64,000 bases of DNA from Rhizorhabdus wittichii RW1 (GTDB taxonomy: Bacteria; Pseudomonadota; Alphaproteobacteria; Sphingomonadales; Sphingomonadaceae), in the NCBI GenBank assembly GCA_000016765.1, contig CP000699.1, positions 1,240,001 through 1,304,000 of the forward strand, in the 5' to 3' direction. Numbering within the stretch: the first letter of the stretch is position 1; the number at the start of each line of letters is the position of its first letter. Shown here in pieces: positions 1 through 7,239 of the stretch. A program made the position numbers and the translations under genes. The notes under the pieces were generated by a model, which was not told where the DNA came from, made no database searches, and saw nothing but the letters and a program-made list of their open reading frames with translations.

Positions 1-59
1 CGCCCGACGCGCGCGGCCATACGAAGTGACGCGGCGCAGGCCGGCGCCCGGCGGGGGCG

Positions 60-205
60 TCAGGCCACGTGTACGATCTGGCCGCCGTCCACCGGAAGCC
101 AAGCCCCGCGATGAGCCGGGTCTCGTCCGAATGGAGGAAAGCAGCCTCCTCGGCCGCTTCTCCCCTGCCGAATGTGCCAACTATGCCAGCAGTGCCGGAT
201 ATGCC
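60..205 (-). pseudogene. C-terminal remnant of a short-chain dehydrogenase (SDR), frameshifted
   Basis: Read on the minus strand, one frame gives EAAEEAAFLHSDETRLIAGL. The neighbouring frame continues with LPVDGGQIVHVA and a TGA at 60-62. Joined across a one-base shift near position 100, these make the usual SDR C-terminus (ExAxxxxFLxSDexxxItG...VDGG). About 45 residues survive. There is no Rossmann TGxxxGIG motif and no YxxxK, so the piece cannot be active. It starts within about 25 bases of the pstB stop, where many alphaproteobacteria have phoU, which suggests a rearrangement junction downstream of pstB. The identification rests on motif match alone. Confidence 0.55.
166..205. repeat. 9-bp period short tandem repeat inside the SDR remnant
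   Basis: TGCC occurs at 166, 175, 184, 193 and 202, exactly every 9 bases, with partly similar bases between (for example tgTGCCAAC, taTGCCAGC). In the SDR frame it encodes a run of Gly-x-x triplets upstream of the conserved block. The units are degenerate. Confidence 0.45.
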
Positions 206-226
206 TCGATTTAACCCGGAAAGACT

Positions 227-1105
227 CTAGCCGAACCGCCCGGTCACATAGTCGCGGGTGCGCTGGCCGCGCGGGTTGGCGAACAGTTCCTCGGTCGGCT
301 GGAACTCCATCATCCGGCCCAGATACATGAAGCCGGTATAGTTGGAGATGCGCGCCGCCTGCTGGAGGTTGTGGGTCACGATCACGATCGTGAAGTCCTG
401 GCGCAGCTCGATCAGCGTCTCCTCGAGCTTGGCGGTGGACACAGGATCGAGCGCCGAGGCCGGCTCGTCGAGCAGCAGCACGTCGGGTTCGACCGCGATG
501 CCGCGCGCGACGCACAGGCGCTGCTGCTGCCCGCCCGACAGGCCGAGGCCCGACGAGTGGAGCTTGTCCTTCACCTCGTCCCACAGCGCCGCGCGGCGCA
601 GCGCCGTCTCGACGATCTGGTCCATCTCGGCCCGGCTCTTGCGCTGGTAGAGGCGCACGCCGAAGGCGACATTGTCGTAGATCGACATCGGGAAGGGCGT
701 CGGCTTCTGGAACACCATGCCGACGCGGGCGCGCAGGCCGGCGACGTCGACCGGCGAGCGGACCATCGCCGTATCGTCCCCGCCGCCGTCGCGGTCGCGC
801 AGCCGCTGCAGGCTCTTGCGGTCGGCAAGCACGTCATGCCCGTCGAGCAGGATGCGGCCGACGGCATGCTGCCTGGGATAGAGATCGTAGATCCGGTTGA
901 GCGCGCGCAGCAGGGTCGACTTGCCGCAGCCCGACGGGCCGATCAGCGCGGTGATCTTGTGCCGCTCGACCGGCAGGTCGACCCCGTAGAGGGCCTGCGT
1001 CCTGCCATAGAAGAAGTCGAGCTTGCGCGCCTCGATCGCGAGCGCGTCGCGCGAGGGAAAGGCGAGATGGACTTCCTCGGACAGGTGCGACGGAAGGTCG
1101 GTCAT
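227..1105 (-). CDS. pstB: Phosphate ABC transporter ATP-binding protein PstB
   Basis: This is the ATPase that drives high-affinity phosphate import through PstC-PstA. The 292 residues carry Walker [10 protein letters not shown] (about 56-64), a Q-loop in VFQKPTPFP (about 131-139), the ABC signature LSGGQ (189-193), Walker B LLLDEP (210-215) and the switch histidine in THN (about 245). PstB is usually 250-270 residues; the excess is a polar, Gly/Asp-rich stretch between LLDGHDVL and [10 protein letters not shown] (about 95-122). The start codon overlaps the pstA stop (ATGA), so the two are translationally coupled. It is the last intact gene of the operon; no phoU is visible downstream in the window. 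Confidence 0.96.
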   Translation of the reverse strand: MTDLPSHLSEEVHLAFPSRDALAIEARKLDFFYGRTQALYGVDLPVERHKITALIGPSGCGKSTLLRALNRIYDLYPRQHAVGRILLDGHDVLADRKSLQRLRDRDGGGDDTAMVRSPVDVAGLRARVGMVFQKPTPFPMSIYDNVAFGVRLYQRKSRAEMDQIVETALRRAALWDEVKDKLHSSGLGLSGGQQQRLCVARGIAVEPDVLLLDEPASALDPVSTAKLEETLIELRQDFTIVIVTHNLQQAARISNYTGFMYLGRMMEFQPTEELFANPRGQRTRDYVTGRFG

Positions 1106-1941
1106 GAACGGCGGGCCTCCCGGGCGACGATACGCCCGATGATGTTGATGGAGAGAACGGCGGCGGCGATCAGCAGCGCGCCGACCCAGGCCAGGCGCTG
1201 CCAGTCGTCATAGGCGGACAGCGCGAACTGGAAGATGGTGGTCGGCAGGCTGGCCATCGGCTGGGTCAGCTCGGTCGAGAAGAACTGGTTGCCGAGCGCG
1301 GTGAACAGCAGCGGCGCGGTTTCGCCGCTGATCCGGGCGAAACCAAGCAGCGCGCCGGTGACGAGGCCGGCGCGGGCCGACTTCCAGACGATCTTGCGGA
1401 TCACGAAGGCGCGGCTGGCGCCGAGCGCCATGCCCGCCTCGCGCAGCGCGCTGGGCTGGAGGCTGAGGATGTCCTCGGTCGTGCGGGTGACGATCGGCAT
1501 GGCGAGAATGGCGAGGGCGACGCCGCCCGCCCAGGCCGAGAAGCCGTGGAAGGGCCGCACCAATATCTCGTAGACGAACAGGCCGATCAGGATCGACGGC
1601 GCCGACAGCAGAACGTCGTTGAGGAAGCGGACGACCTGGCCGTAGCGGGTGGCGCCGCCATATTCGGACAGCCAGGTGCCGGCGAGGACGCCGACCACGA
1701 CGGCGATCGCCAGGCCGATGCCGCACATGATCAGCGATCCCATGATCGCGTTCGACAGGCCGCCCTCGGAACCCGGCGCCGGCTGGGTCATGGTGAAGAT
1801 CTTCGTGTCGAGCCCGCCGATGCCCTTGCTGAGCAGCGACCAGAGGATCAGCACCAGCGCGGTGAGCGCGATCAGCGTCGCGATCGCGGTCAGCACGATG
1901 AAGGCGATGTTGGAGATGCGGCGAACGAGAGCGCGGTCCAT
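1102..1941 (-). CDS. pstA: Phosphate ABC transporter permease PstA
   Basis: Second inner-membrane subunit of the phosphate channel, 279 residues. A first helix lies near residues 10-35, followed by a periplasmic loop and a typical binding-protein-dependent permease core with an EAA-like loop ([22 protein letters not shown]) that contacts PstB. The start [10 protein letters not shown] is preceded on the minus strand by a GAGGGGG ribosome-binding site. A longer reading upstream would run antisense-frame through pstC and has no family support. It lies 11 bases after the pstC stop and overlaps pstB by 4 bases. Confidence 0.95.
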   Translation of the reverse strand: MDRALVRRISNIAFIVLTAIATLIALTALVLILWSLLSKGIGGLDTKIFTMTQPAPGSEGGLSNAIMGSLIMCGIGLAIAVVVGVLAGTWLSEYGGATRYGQVVRFLNDVLLSAPSILIGLFVYEILVRPFHGFSAWAGGVALAILAMPIVTRTTEDILSLQPSALREAGMALGASRAFVIRKIVWKSARAGLVTGALLGFARISGETAPLLFTALGNQFFSTELTQPMASLPTTIFQFALSAYDDWQRLAWVGALLIAAAVLSINIIGRIVAREARRS

Positions 1942-1952
1942 CGCTGTCCCCC

Positions 1953-2906
1953 TCAATGGCGCTGGCTGCCGAGGAGCGCGCGAGCGATCGCGAGCACCCC
2001 GAAGGTGATCAGGAAGAGGACGAGGCCGAGCGCGACGAGCGCGGCGCTGTGCATGTCGCTGGTCGCCTCGGCGAACTCGTTGGCGATCGTCGAGGCGATG
2101 GTCGAGCCCGAGGCGAACACCGAATCGGGGAAGCCGTGGGCGTTGCCGATGATGAAGGTGACCGCCATCGTCTCGCCCAGCGCGCGGCCGAGGCCGAGCA
2201 TGATCACGCCGACCATGCCGCGCCGGACATAGGGGATGACGACCGCGCGGATCACCTCGAACGGGGTGCAGCCGAGGCCGTAGGCCGCCTCGCGGAGCTG
2301 CGCCGGGACGGTCATGAACAGCTCGCGGAACACCGCCGCCATATAGGGCAGGATCATGATCGCGAGGATCACCGAGGCGGTGAAGATATTGGCGCCGTTG
2401 GGGATGCCGGAGAACAGCGTCTCTTGCCAGGAGCCGGGCTCGGCCTCCATCATCAGCGGAAGCTGGACATGTTCGGCGAACCAGGGGGCAAGGACGAACA
2501 GGCCCCACATGCCGTAGACGATCGAGGGGATGCCGGCGAGCAGCTCGACCGCGATCGCCACCGGCTGGGCCACCGGGCGCGGGCAGAATTCGACCAGGAA
2601 GACCGCCACGCCGATCGCGAGCGGCAAGGCCATCACCAGCGCCAGCAGCGCGGTGACCAGGGTGCCGACCACCGGCCCGGCCGCGCCGTAGACCTCGGTG
2701 ACGGGGTTCCACTCGCTGGAGGTGAGGAAGCCGAAGCCGAAATGCTCGATCGCCGGCCAGCCGCCGATCGCGAGGCTGACGACCACCCCGCCCAGCGTGA
2801 CCAGCAGCAGGGTCGCCGCCCCGAAGCAGGCGGCGTGGAACAGGGTCTCCCCCGTCGAGCCGGGCTTTCCGAAGCGTGCGGTGTCAGGTGGAGCAGCGCT
2901 GGCCAT
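1953..2906 (-). CDS. pstC: Phosphate ABC transporter permease PstC
   Basis: First permease subunit of the Pst importer, 317 residues. After a polar N-terminus comes a helix (about 27-50), the PstC-typical periplasmic segment with FLTSSEWNPV, and the permease core with ELLAGIPSIVYGMWGLFVLAP. The EAA loop is LREAAYGLGCTPFEVIRAVV. The start at 2906 has AAGGGAAAC just upstream. It is separated from pstS by 70 bases that hold a strong hairpin. Confidence 0.95.
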   Translation of the reverse strand: MASAAPPDTARFGKPGSTGETLFHAACFGAATLLLVTLGGVVVSLAIGGWPAIEHFGFGFLTSSEWNPVTEVYGAAGPVVGTLVTALLALVMALPLAIGVAVFLVEFCPRPVAQPVAIAVELLAGIPSIVYGMWGLFVLAPWFAEHVQLPLMMEAEPGSWQETLFSGIPNGANIFTASVILAIMILPYMAAVFRELFMTVPAQLREAAYGLGCTPFEVIRAVVIPYVRRGMVGVIMLGLGRALGETMAVTFIIGNAHGFPDSVFASGSTIASTIANEFAEATSDMHSAALVALGLVLFLITFGVLAIARALLGSQRH

Positions 2907-2924
2907 GTTTCCCTTTCAAGGCAA

Positions 2925-2947
2925 CGGGGGCGACGCTATCGCCCCCG
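2925..2947 (-). other. Intercistronic hairpin between pstS and pstC
   Basis: Perfect 9-base-pair stem (CGGGGGCGA against TCGCCCCCG) with a 5-base loop, placed 29 bases after the pstS stop and 18 bases before the pstC start. No U-run follows on the minus strand, so it does not look like a full intrinsic terminator. In pst operons such a stem can stabilise the pstS message so that binding protein exceeds permease; that role is inferred here. Confidence 0.6.
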
Positions 2948-2976
2948 CTTCCCGCATCTGTGGCGCCGGTCGCGGC

Positions 2977-4026
2977 TCAGCGCGGAACATAGACGGGCTT
3001 GCGGCCCGCCGTCACGCTGGTCAACCATTGCTTGCGGACCAGGGTCTTCACGGCCGCCGGCAGCGGCACATAGTCGAGCTGCGCCGCCGAGGCATCGCCC
3101 GCCTTATAGGCCCAGTCGAAGAATTTCAGGACGCTGCCGCCCGTCGCCGGATCGGCCTGGTTGCGATAGACGAGGATGAAGGTCGCGCCGGTGATCGGCC
3201 AGGTCTTCGGGCCCGGCTGGTCGAGCAGCAGGACATAGTTACCCGGCGCCTTGGCCCATTGCGCGCCCGCCGCGGCGGCGGCGAAATTGGCCGCGCCCGG
3301 AGCGACGAACTGGCCCGCCTTGTTCTGCAGCAGGACGAAGGTCGCCCGGTTCTGCTTGGCATAGGCATATTCGACATAGCCGATCGAGCCCATCGTCTGC
3401 TTGACGAAGGCCGAGACGCCGTCATTGCCCTTGCCGCCGATGCCGGTCGGCCAGGACACGGCGTCGCTGGCGCCGACCTTCTTCGCCCAGACCGGGTTCT
3501 TCATCGCCAGATAGGTGGTGAAGAGGAAGGAGGTGCCCGAGCCGTCCGAGCGATGGACGACGGTGATCGGCATCGGCATCAGCTTCACGCCGGGGTTGAG
3601 CCGCGCGATGCGCGGATCGTTCCACTTGCGGATGCCGCCCATGAAGATGTCGGCGAGGACCGCGCCGGTCATCTTGATCTGGCCGGGCTTGACGCCGGGC
3701 AGGTTCACGATCGGAACCACGCCGCCCATCACGGTCGGGAACTGGTAGAGGCCTGCGGCCGCCAGTTCGTCCGGCTTCAGCGGCTTGTCCGACGCGCCGA
3801 AATCGACGGTCTTCGCCTTGATCTGCTTGATGCCGCCGCCCGAGCCGATCGCCTGGTAGTTGAGGCCGATGCCGGTGGTCGCCTTGTAGGTCTCCGCCCA
3901 TTTCGCATAGAGCGGCGCGGGGAAGGTCGCGCCCGCGCCCGAGATGTTGGCGGCATGGGCGGCGGAAACCATGCCCGAGGCGAGGACCAGGCCAGCGCTC
4001 AGCGCGGCGACGAAATGCTTGAGCAT
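2977..4026 (-). CDS. pstS: Phosphate-binding periplasmic protein PstS
   Basis: Periplasmic receptor that hands phosphate to PstCAB, 349 residues. A cleavable signal peptide (MLKHFVAALSAGLVLASGMVSAAHA) is followed directly by the family hallmark ISGAGATFPAPLYAKW. The phosphate-contacting segments YQAIGSGGGIKQI, VDFGASDKPL and HRSDGSGTSFLFTTYL are present. Length matches the family. It is the first gene of pstSCAB and lies about 57 bases downstream of a Pho box, consistent with induction by phosphate starvation. Confidence 0.97.
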   Translation of the reverse strand: MLKHFVAALSAGLVLASGMVSAAHAANISGAGATFPAPLYAKWAETYKATTGIGLNYQAIGSGGGIKQIKAKTVDFGASDKPLKPDELAAAGLYQFPTVMGGVVPIVNLPGVKPGQIKMTGAVLADIFMGGIRKWNDPRIARLNPGVKLMPMPITVVHRSDGSGTSFLFTTYLAMKNPVWAKKVGASDAVSWPTGIGGKGNDGVSAFVKQTMGSIGYVEYAYAKQNRATFVLLQNKAGQFVAPGAANFAAAAAGAQWAKAPGNYVLLLDQPGPKTWPITGATFILVYRNQADPATGGSVLKFFDWAYKAGDASAAQLDYVPLPAAVKTLVRKQWLTSVTAGRKPVYVPR

Positions 4027-4082
4027 GAAAGATTCTCCGATGCCGGAGTCCTTCCGGCGCGAGGGCTCGCTTAATCCCGGGC

Positions 4083-4100
4083 TGTTACAGCAATGTTACA
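4083..4100 (-). promoter_or_regulatory. Pho box (PhoB-binding site) for pstSCAB
   Basis: On the minus strand the sequence reads TGTAACAttgcTGTAACA, two identical 7-mers in direct repeat with an 11-base period, which is the geometry and near-consensus (CTGTNA) of a PhoB site. It lies 57 bases upstream of the pstS start. I cannot place a good -10 with certainty; an AT-richer GATTAA lies a few bases downstream. Confidence 0.75.
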
Positions 4101-4318
4101 CCGGATCGCCTTATGCGGCGGCGATGGGGCCTGTCCCGGCCCCATATCGTCACCGAACTGACATAAAAATGTAGCATCGGCGGATATCGATGCGGGATCG
4201 GGGATGGAGAGCCGAGTGCTCCACACCGCAACATCCTCACCCTGACGCAAATCGGAATCCATTGCCGCTCCGTCGAGATGGCGAGCGGCGTTCGGCGTCA
4301 GGCGGAAGCGATACGCTC

Positions 4319-5755
4319 CTATTCGGGTGCGGCGAATTTCGCCGCATGGGCCTCGAGCGTCGCATCGATCTCCTGCCTGGGATACCAGCGGCCGCGCACC
4401 ATCACTCCCTCGATACGGTCGACATTGTCGATATCTTCGAGTGGATTTGCCGCGAGGAGCACCAGATCCGCGCTGGCGCCGGGAACGATGGTTCCGAACT
4501 GCCCGACGCGATCGAGATAGCGCGCCGGCTCGGCCGTCGAGGCGGCAAGCGCCTGATAGGGCGTCAGTCCGGCTTCGACGAAATGCTTGAGCTCGGTATG
4601 CAGGGAAAAGCCGGGCACGACCACCAGCGCCGGTGAATCGGTGCCGGTGAGCAATGGCGCACCGGCGTCGCTCAATGCCTTGACGATGGCCAGCCGAACG
4701 GATCGACTGCCTTCCAGGTTCGACCGGTGCCGCGCGTCGAACACCTGGTTGAAGAGAGTGTCGTCGCGCAGCTCGGCCGGAAGATATCTGCCCTCCGGCA
4801 GGTCCTGCCGCTTCTCGCGATCGAGCTCGTTGGTAAGACGATCGTAGACGACAAGTGTCGGATCGTTCCAGACGCCGGCCTTCTTCACCTTCGCCACGAG
4901 CTCCTCGATCTTTGCCGTCGTGCCGAAAGCGAAGCCCGTATAGAGATCGGGAATGCCAGCCGAGACCTTCGACGGGTCCGGCCAGAATGCCACGTCGAAG
5001 CCGGAGAGATGCTCGATCGACCGCATGCCCCGCAAGGCGTGGTCGAAGCTGACGAGCTGAGGCAGGTGGCCGGTGATCGGCAGCTTCTGCTTCCCGGCCT
5101 CGTCCACGACGGCGTCGAAGACATCGGTTCCCAGCGTCGAATAGACCTTGATGAAATCGAACCCTTTCCGCGCCGACCATCGGACATAGGCACGCGCGGC
5201 GTCCGGCTTGCCGAAAGCCATGGTGTAGGAGGTGAGCGGGGGGTCTCCGTCCATGATCGCCGATGCCGTGAAGATGCGCGGCCCTTCGACTTTCCCGGCA
5301 TTGATGGCGTCCCGGAGCAGGAGGTGAGGCTCGCCGCCCGCCATGTTCCTGACCGTGGTAACGCCGTTGGCGATGAACAGGTCGAGGAAGGCCCGCGCGG
5401 CATCCGGGGAAACGCTCCCCTCGGCCGACCCGTTGATCGTCGGACCGCCCACCGGGATGTGGACGTGCATGTCGCTCAAGCCCGGAATGACATAGCGGCC
5501 ACGGCCATCGATAAGCTTGCCGCCCTTCGGGGGCAGCGTCGAGGCGGCCGGGCCGTAGCGGAGGATATGGCCATCATGGACGAGAAGCGTCTGGTCCGGA
5601 ATCACCCGTTCCCGGTCCATCGGGATGACCGAGACATGGGTGATCGCGAAATCCTCGGCCCGCGCTTGCGCGGTTGCGATCGCCAGCGAAAGCAGCAAGG
5701 CCGCACCGGCACCGGACGCCCGCGAGAGATGCCTCCTGTTGCTGGAATTGCGCAT
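4319..5755 (-). CDS. Exported amidohydrolase-family protein (imidazolonepropionase-like)
   Basis: Metal-dependent hydrolase of the amidohydrolase superfamily, 478 residues from the chosen start MRNSSNRRHL, which has AAGGGGGAT upstream. The N-terminus has a twin arginine and a hydrophobic run ending at AQARA, so it is probably exported, perhaps by Tat. Superfamily landmarks are the HxH metal ligands in LSDMHVHIPV (about His97 and His99), a lysine in FDFIKVYS (candidate carbamylated ligand), histidines in ITGHLPQ and SIEHLSG, and the late aspartate in LTGTDSPA. The substrate is unknown; relatives include prolidases, dipeptidases and amidases. It stands alone, with an inverted repeat about 80 bases upstream. 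Confidence 0.85.
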   Translation of the reverse strand: MRNSSNRRHLSRASGAGAALLLSLAIATAQARAEDFAITHVSVIPMDRERVIPDQTLLVHDGHILRYGPAASTLPPKGGKLIDGRGRYVIPGLSDMHVHIPVGGPTINGSAEGSVSPDAARAFLDLFIANGVTTVRNMAGGEPHLLLRDAINAGKVEGPRIFTASAIMDGDPPLTSYTMAFGKPDAARAYVRWSARKGFDFIKVYSTLGTDVFDAVVDEAGKQKLPITGHLPQLVSFDHALRGMRSIEHLSGFDVAFWPDPSKVSAGIPDLYTGFAFGTTAKIEELVAKVKKAGVWNDPTLVVYDRLTNELDREKRQDLPEGRYLPAELRDDTLFNQVFDARHRSNLEGSRSVRLAIVKALSDAGAPLLTGTDSPALVVVPGFSLHTELKHFVEAGLTPYQALAASTAEPARYLDRVGQFGTIVPGASADLVLLAANPLEDIDNVDRIEGVMVRGRWYPRQEIDATLEAHAAKFAAPE

Positions 5756-5834
5756 CCATATCCCCCTTTTTCCTGGCCTTTTGACGCTCCGCGCGAAAGC
5801 CGGCGATCGGCTCGCGAGTCGCGACGGATTATTT

Positions 5835-5851
5835 GGTCCAAAATATGGACC
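5835..5851. promoter_or_regulatory. Inverted repeat, candidate operator of the amidohydrolase gene
   Basis: GGTCCAaaataTGGACC is a perfect 6-base inverted repeat with an AT-only 5-base centre, 80 bases upstream of the amidohydrolase start. Size and symmetry fit a dimeric repressor site. No regulator is encoded next to it. Confidence 0.5.
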
Positions 5852-5926
5852 TTTTAGCGGAAGGCGCAATAGCTATCGTTTCGGCATGGTATCGGATCAA
5901 ACGCAGCAATCCGATCGCCTCAGCCT

Positions 5927-5946
5927 TTCTGTCAGGGCTGACAGAA
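5927..5946. promoter_or_regulatory. Perfect 8-bp inverted repeat in the divergent intergenic region
   Basis: TTCTGTCA and TGACAGAA flank a GGGC centre. It lies between the amidohydrolase and the plus-strand promoter at 5975. It could be an operator or a short hairpin; no T-run follows. The rest of this roughly 300-base intergenic region holds only the repeat at 5835-5851 and the promoter/operator at 5975-6032. Confidence 0.45.
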
Positions 5947-5974
5947 TAAGTTTGCCCCGATGGCGCGCTCGGGC

Positions 5975-6032
5975 TTGACGAGAATGTGACCGAGCGGTAC
6001 GTGCCTGTTCATACCACGTACCGATCTGTCAC
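5975..6032 (+). promoter_or_regulatory. Promoter with paired inverted operators, shared design with the RND pump promoter
   Basis: A -35 TTGACG (5975-5980) and a -10 TACGTG (5998-6003) are 17 bases apart. GTGACCGAGCGGTACGTG (5986-6003) covers the -10. A second copy in inverted orientation, reading GTGACAGATCGGTACGTG on the minus strand, spans 6015-6032. The same arrangement occurs at 58544-58597 in front of the RND efflux operon. The symmetric CCGATCGG-like core is typical of TetR-family operators, but the regulator is not identified. Confidence 0.65.
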
Positions 6033-6055
6033 ATCTTGTCAGGGGACACAACGCC

Positions 6056-6427
6056 ATGGCCTATCTGGGCTTCACCCCCCTCGATGGGGAAAGCAGGACG
6101 GCGACGGCCTCCGACGCGGGGCTGTTCTCGTCCACCGAACTCCGCGTGATCAGCCTCGCCGAGCGCATCGACGCGACGCGGGAGATCGCACCGCACAGCC
6201 GCTTCGGCCGCTTCGTCGAATGGGCGCTCGGCGTCCGCCTCGCCCGTCCGCTCGCCGATCCGCGGCTGGAAAGCCTACGCCGCTTCGCCTCGCTGGCCCG
6301 ACACCATGCCGACGAGCTGGGCGACGACGACGTCGGCAGCTTCCTGGCCTCGGGCTATTCGCGCGGCCAGGCGCAGGGCCTGCTCGCCTATCTCCACGGC
6401 GAGGGCCGGCGCGGCCGGCTCGCCTGA
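6056..6427 (+). CDS. Small hypothetical protein under an efflux-type operator
   Basis: A 123-residue soluble-looking protein whose family I do not recognise. It starts MAYLGFTPLDGES with AGGGGA upstream and has no signal peptide or membrane helix. The middle is Arg/Ala/Leu-rich (FGRFVEWALGVRLARPLADPRLESLRRFASLARHHADEL) and probably helical, ending in SGYSRGQAQGLLAYLHGEG. Its promoter is built like that of the RND pump at 58624, so it is probably induced by the same signal. A stress or drug-response accessory role is inference only. Confidence 0.75.
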   Translation: MAYLGFTPLDGESRTATASDAGLFSSTELRVISLAERIDATREIAPHSRFGRFVEWALGVRLARPLADPRLESLRRFASLARHHADELGDDDVGSFLASGYSRGQAQGLLAYLHGEGRRGRLA

Positions 6428-6552
6428 ACCGAACTCCCCGCCGGATCCCTGCGGCGGGGCGGGGGGTGGGCACACGGCCCCGTGACGCGATCCGGCTTCC
6501 CCCCATTGGCCGTCGATCGCAGCCCACCCCCAACCGGGGTCCGTCGAGGGAC

Positions 6553-6685
6553 CGTCATGCTGAACTTGTTTCAGCATCCACCCAGCAACTTGGACGGGTT
6601 ATGAGATAGCCGGCCTGCACGCCGCAGGATTCTCTACGGCATAGCCAAGCCTCCCGGTGGATGCTGAAACAAGTTCAGCATGACG
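6553..6685. repeat. Perfect 30-bp inverted repeat (dispersed palindromic element pair)
   Basis: Positions 6553-6582 and 6656-6685 are exact reverse complements, each beginning or ending with CGTCATGCTGAAC, separated by 73 bases. The arms are also internally near-palindromic (CTGAACTTGTTTCAG). It fills the gap between two convergent genes, as expected of REP/BIME-like elements. It can fold into a large cruciform or stem-loop that could stop transcription from both sides. Confidence 0.85.
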
Positions 6686-6707
6686 TGCGGAGTGAACGGC
6701 GTGGAAA

Positions 6708-7157
6708 TCAGATCCGCTTGGCCAGCGCCTCGAGCTGGTCGGTCGCGATGCCCCAGCCCTCATGGAATCCCATCGCCTCGTGCTGGGCCTTGTCCTCGGC
6801 GGTCCAGTGGCGGACGGTCGCGGTGTAGCGGGTCTTGCCGGCTTCGTCGGCGAAGGTGAGGATGCCGGTCATGAACGGCTTCTCCGACGGTTCCCAGGCG
6901 CTGGTGAAGGCGTCGGTGAAGACCAGCTTCTCGTTCGGGACGACCTCCAGATAGACGCCGGGATTGGGCATCTCCTGCCCTTCGGGACCGCGCATCACGA
7001 TCAGGCACGAACCGCCGGGCCGCAGATCGACCTCGGCCTTCGACACGCCCCAGGGCGGCGGGCAGAACCACAGCGGGATCAGCTCGGGATCGGTCCAGCA
7101 GCGGAACAGCTTGTCGCGCGGCGCGTCGATCAGGCGGGTCAGGGTGAGGTCGTGCAT
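6708..7157 (-). CDS. SRPBCC (AHSA1-type) domain protein
   Basis: A 149-residue protein of the START/Bet v 1 fold, activator-of-Hsp90-homologue subgroup: LTRLIDAPRDKLFRCWTDPELIPLWFCPP at the N-terminus and DEAGKTRYTATVRHWTAEDKAQHEAMGFHEGWG at the C-terminus. The start MHDLTLTRL is supported by AGGAG 8 bases upstream; longer readings overlap the sigma-factor gene without support. It lies 82 bases after the sigma gene and is probably in the same operon, as is common for DGPF/ECF modules. It binds hydrophobic ligands in other members; the ligand here is unknown. Confidence 0.88.
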   Translation of the reverse strand: MHDLTLTRLIDAPRDKLFRCWTDPELIPLWFCPPPWGVSKAEVDLRPGGSCLIVMRGPEGQEMPNPGVYLEVVPNEKLVFTDAFTSAWEPSEKPFMTGILTFADEAGKTRYTATVRHWTAEDKAQHEAMGFHEGWGIATDQLEALAKRI

Positions 7158-7239
7158 CTGGCATCTCCTATCGTCTGCGTCGGTACGACGATGGCGGCGC
7201 GTCCGATCCGACAGCCGGTCCGCATTTATCTGGCCATAT

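Noticed and set aside
1-59. Start of phoU on the minus strand near position 20
   Set aside because: An ATG exists, but there is no ribosome-binding site and too few codons remain to recognise PhoU.
172-190. Sigma-54 promoter in TTGGCAC on the minus strand after pstB
   Set aside because: The second element is absent, and the TGGCA units are part of a 9-base periodic repeat.
2907-2976. pstS-pstC hairpin as a full rho-independent terminator
   Set aside because: No T-run follows the stem on the minus strand, and pstC would then be cut off from the Pho promoter.
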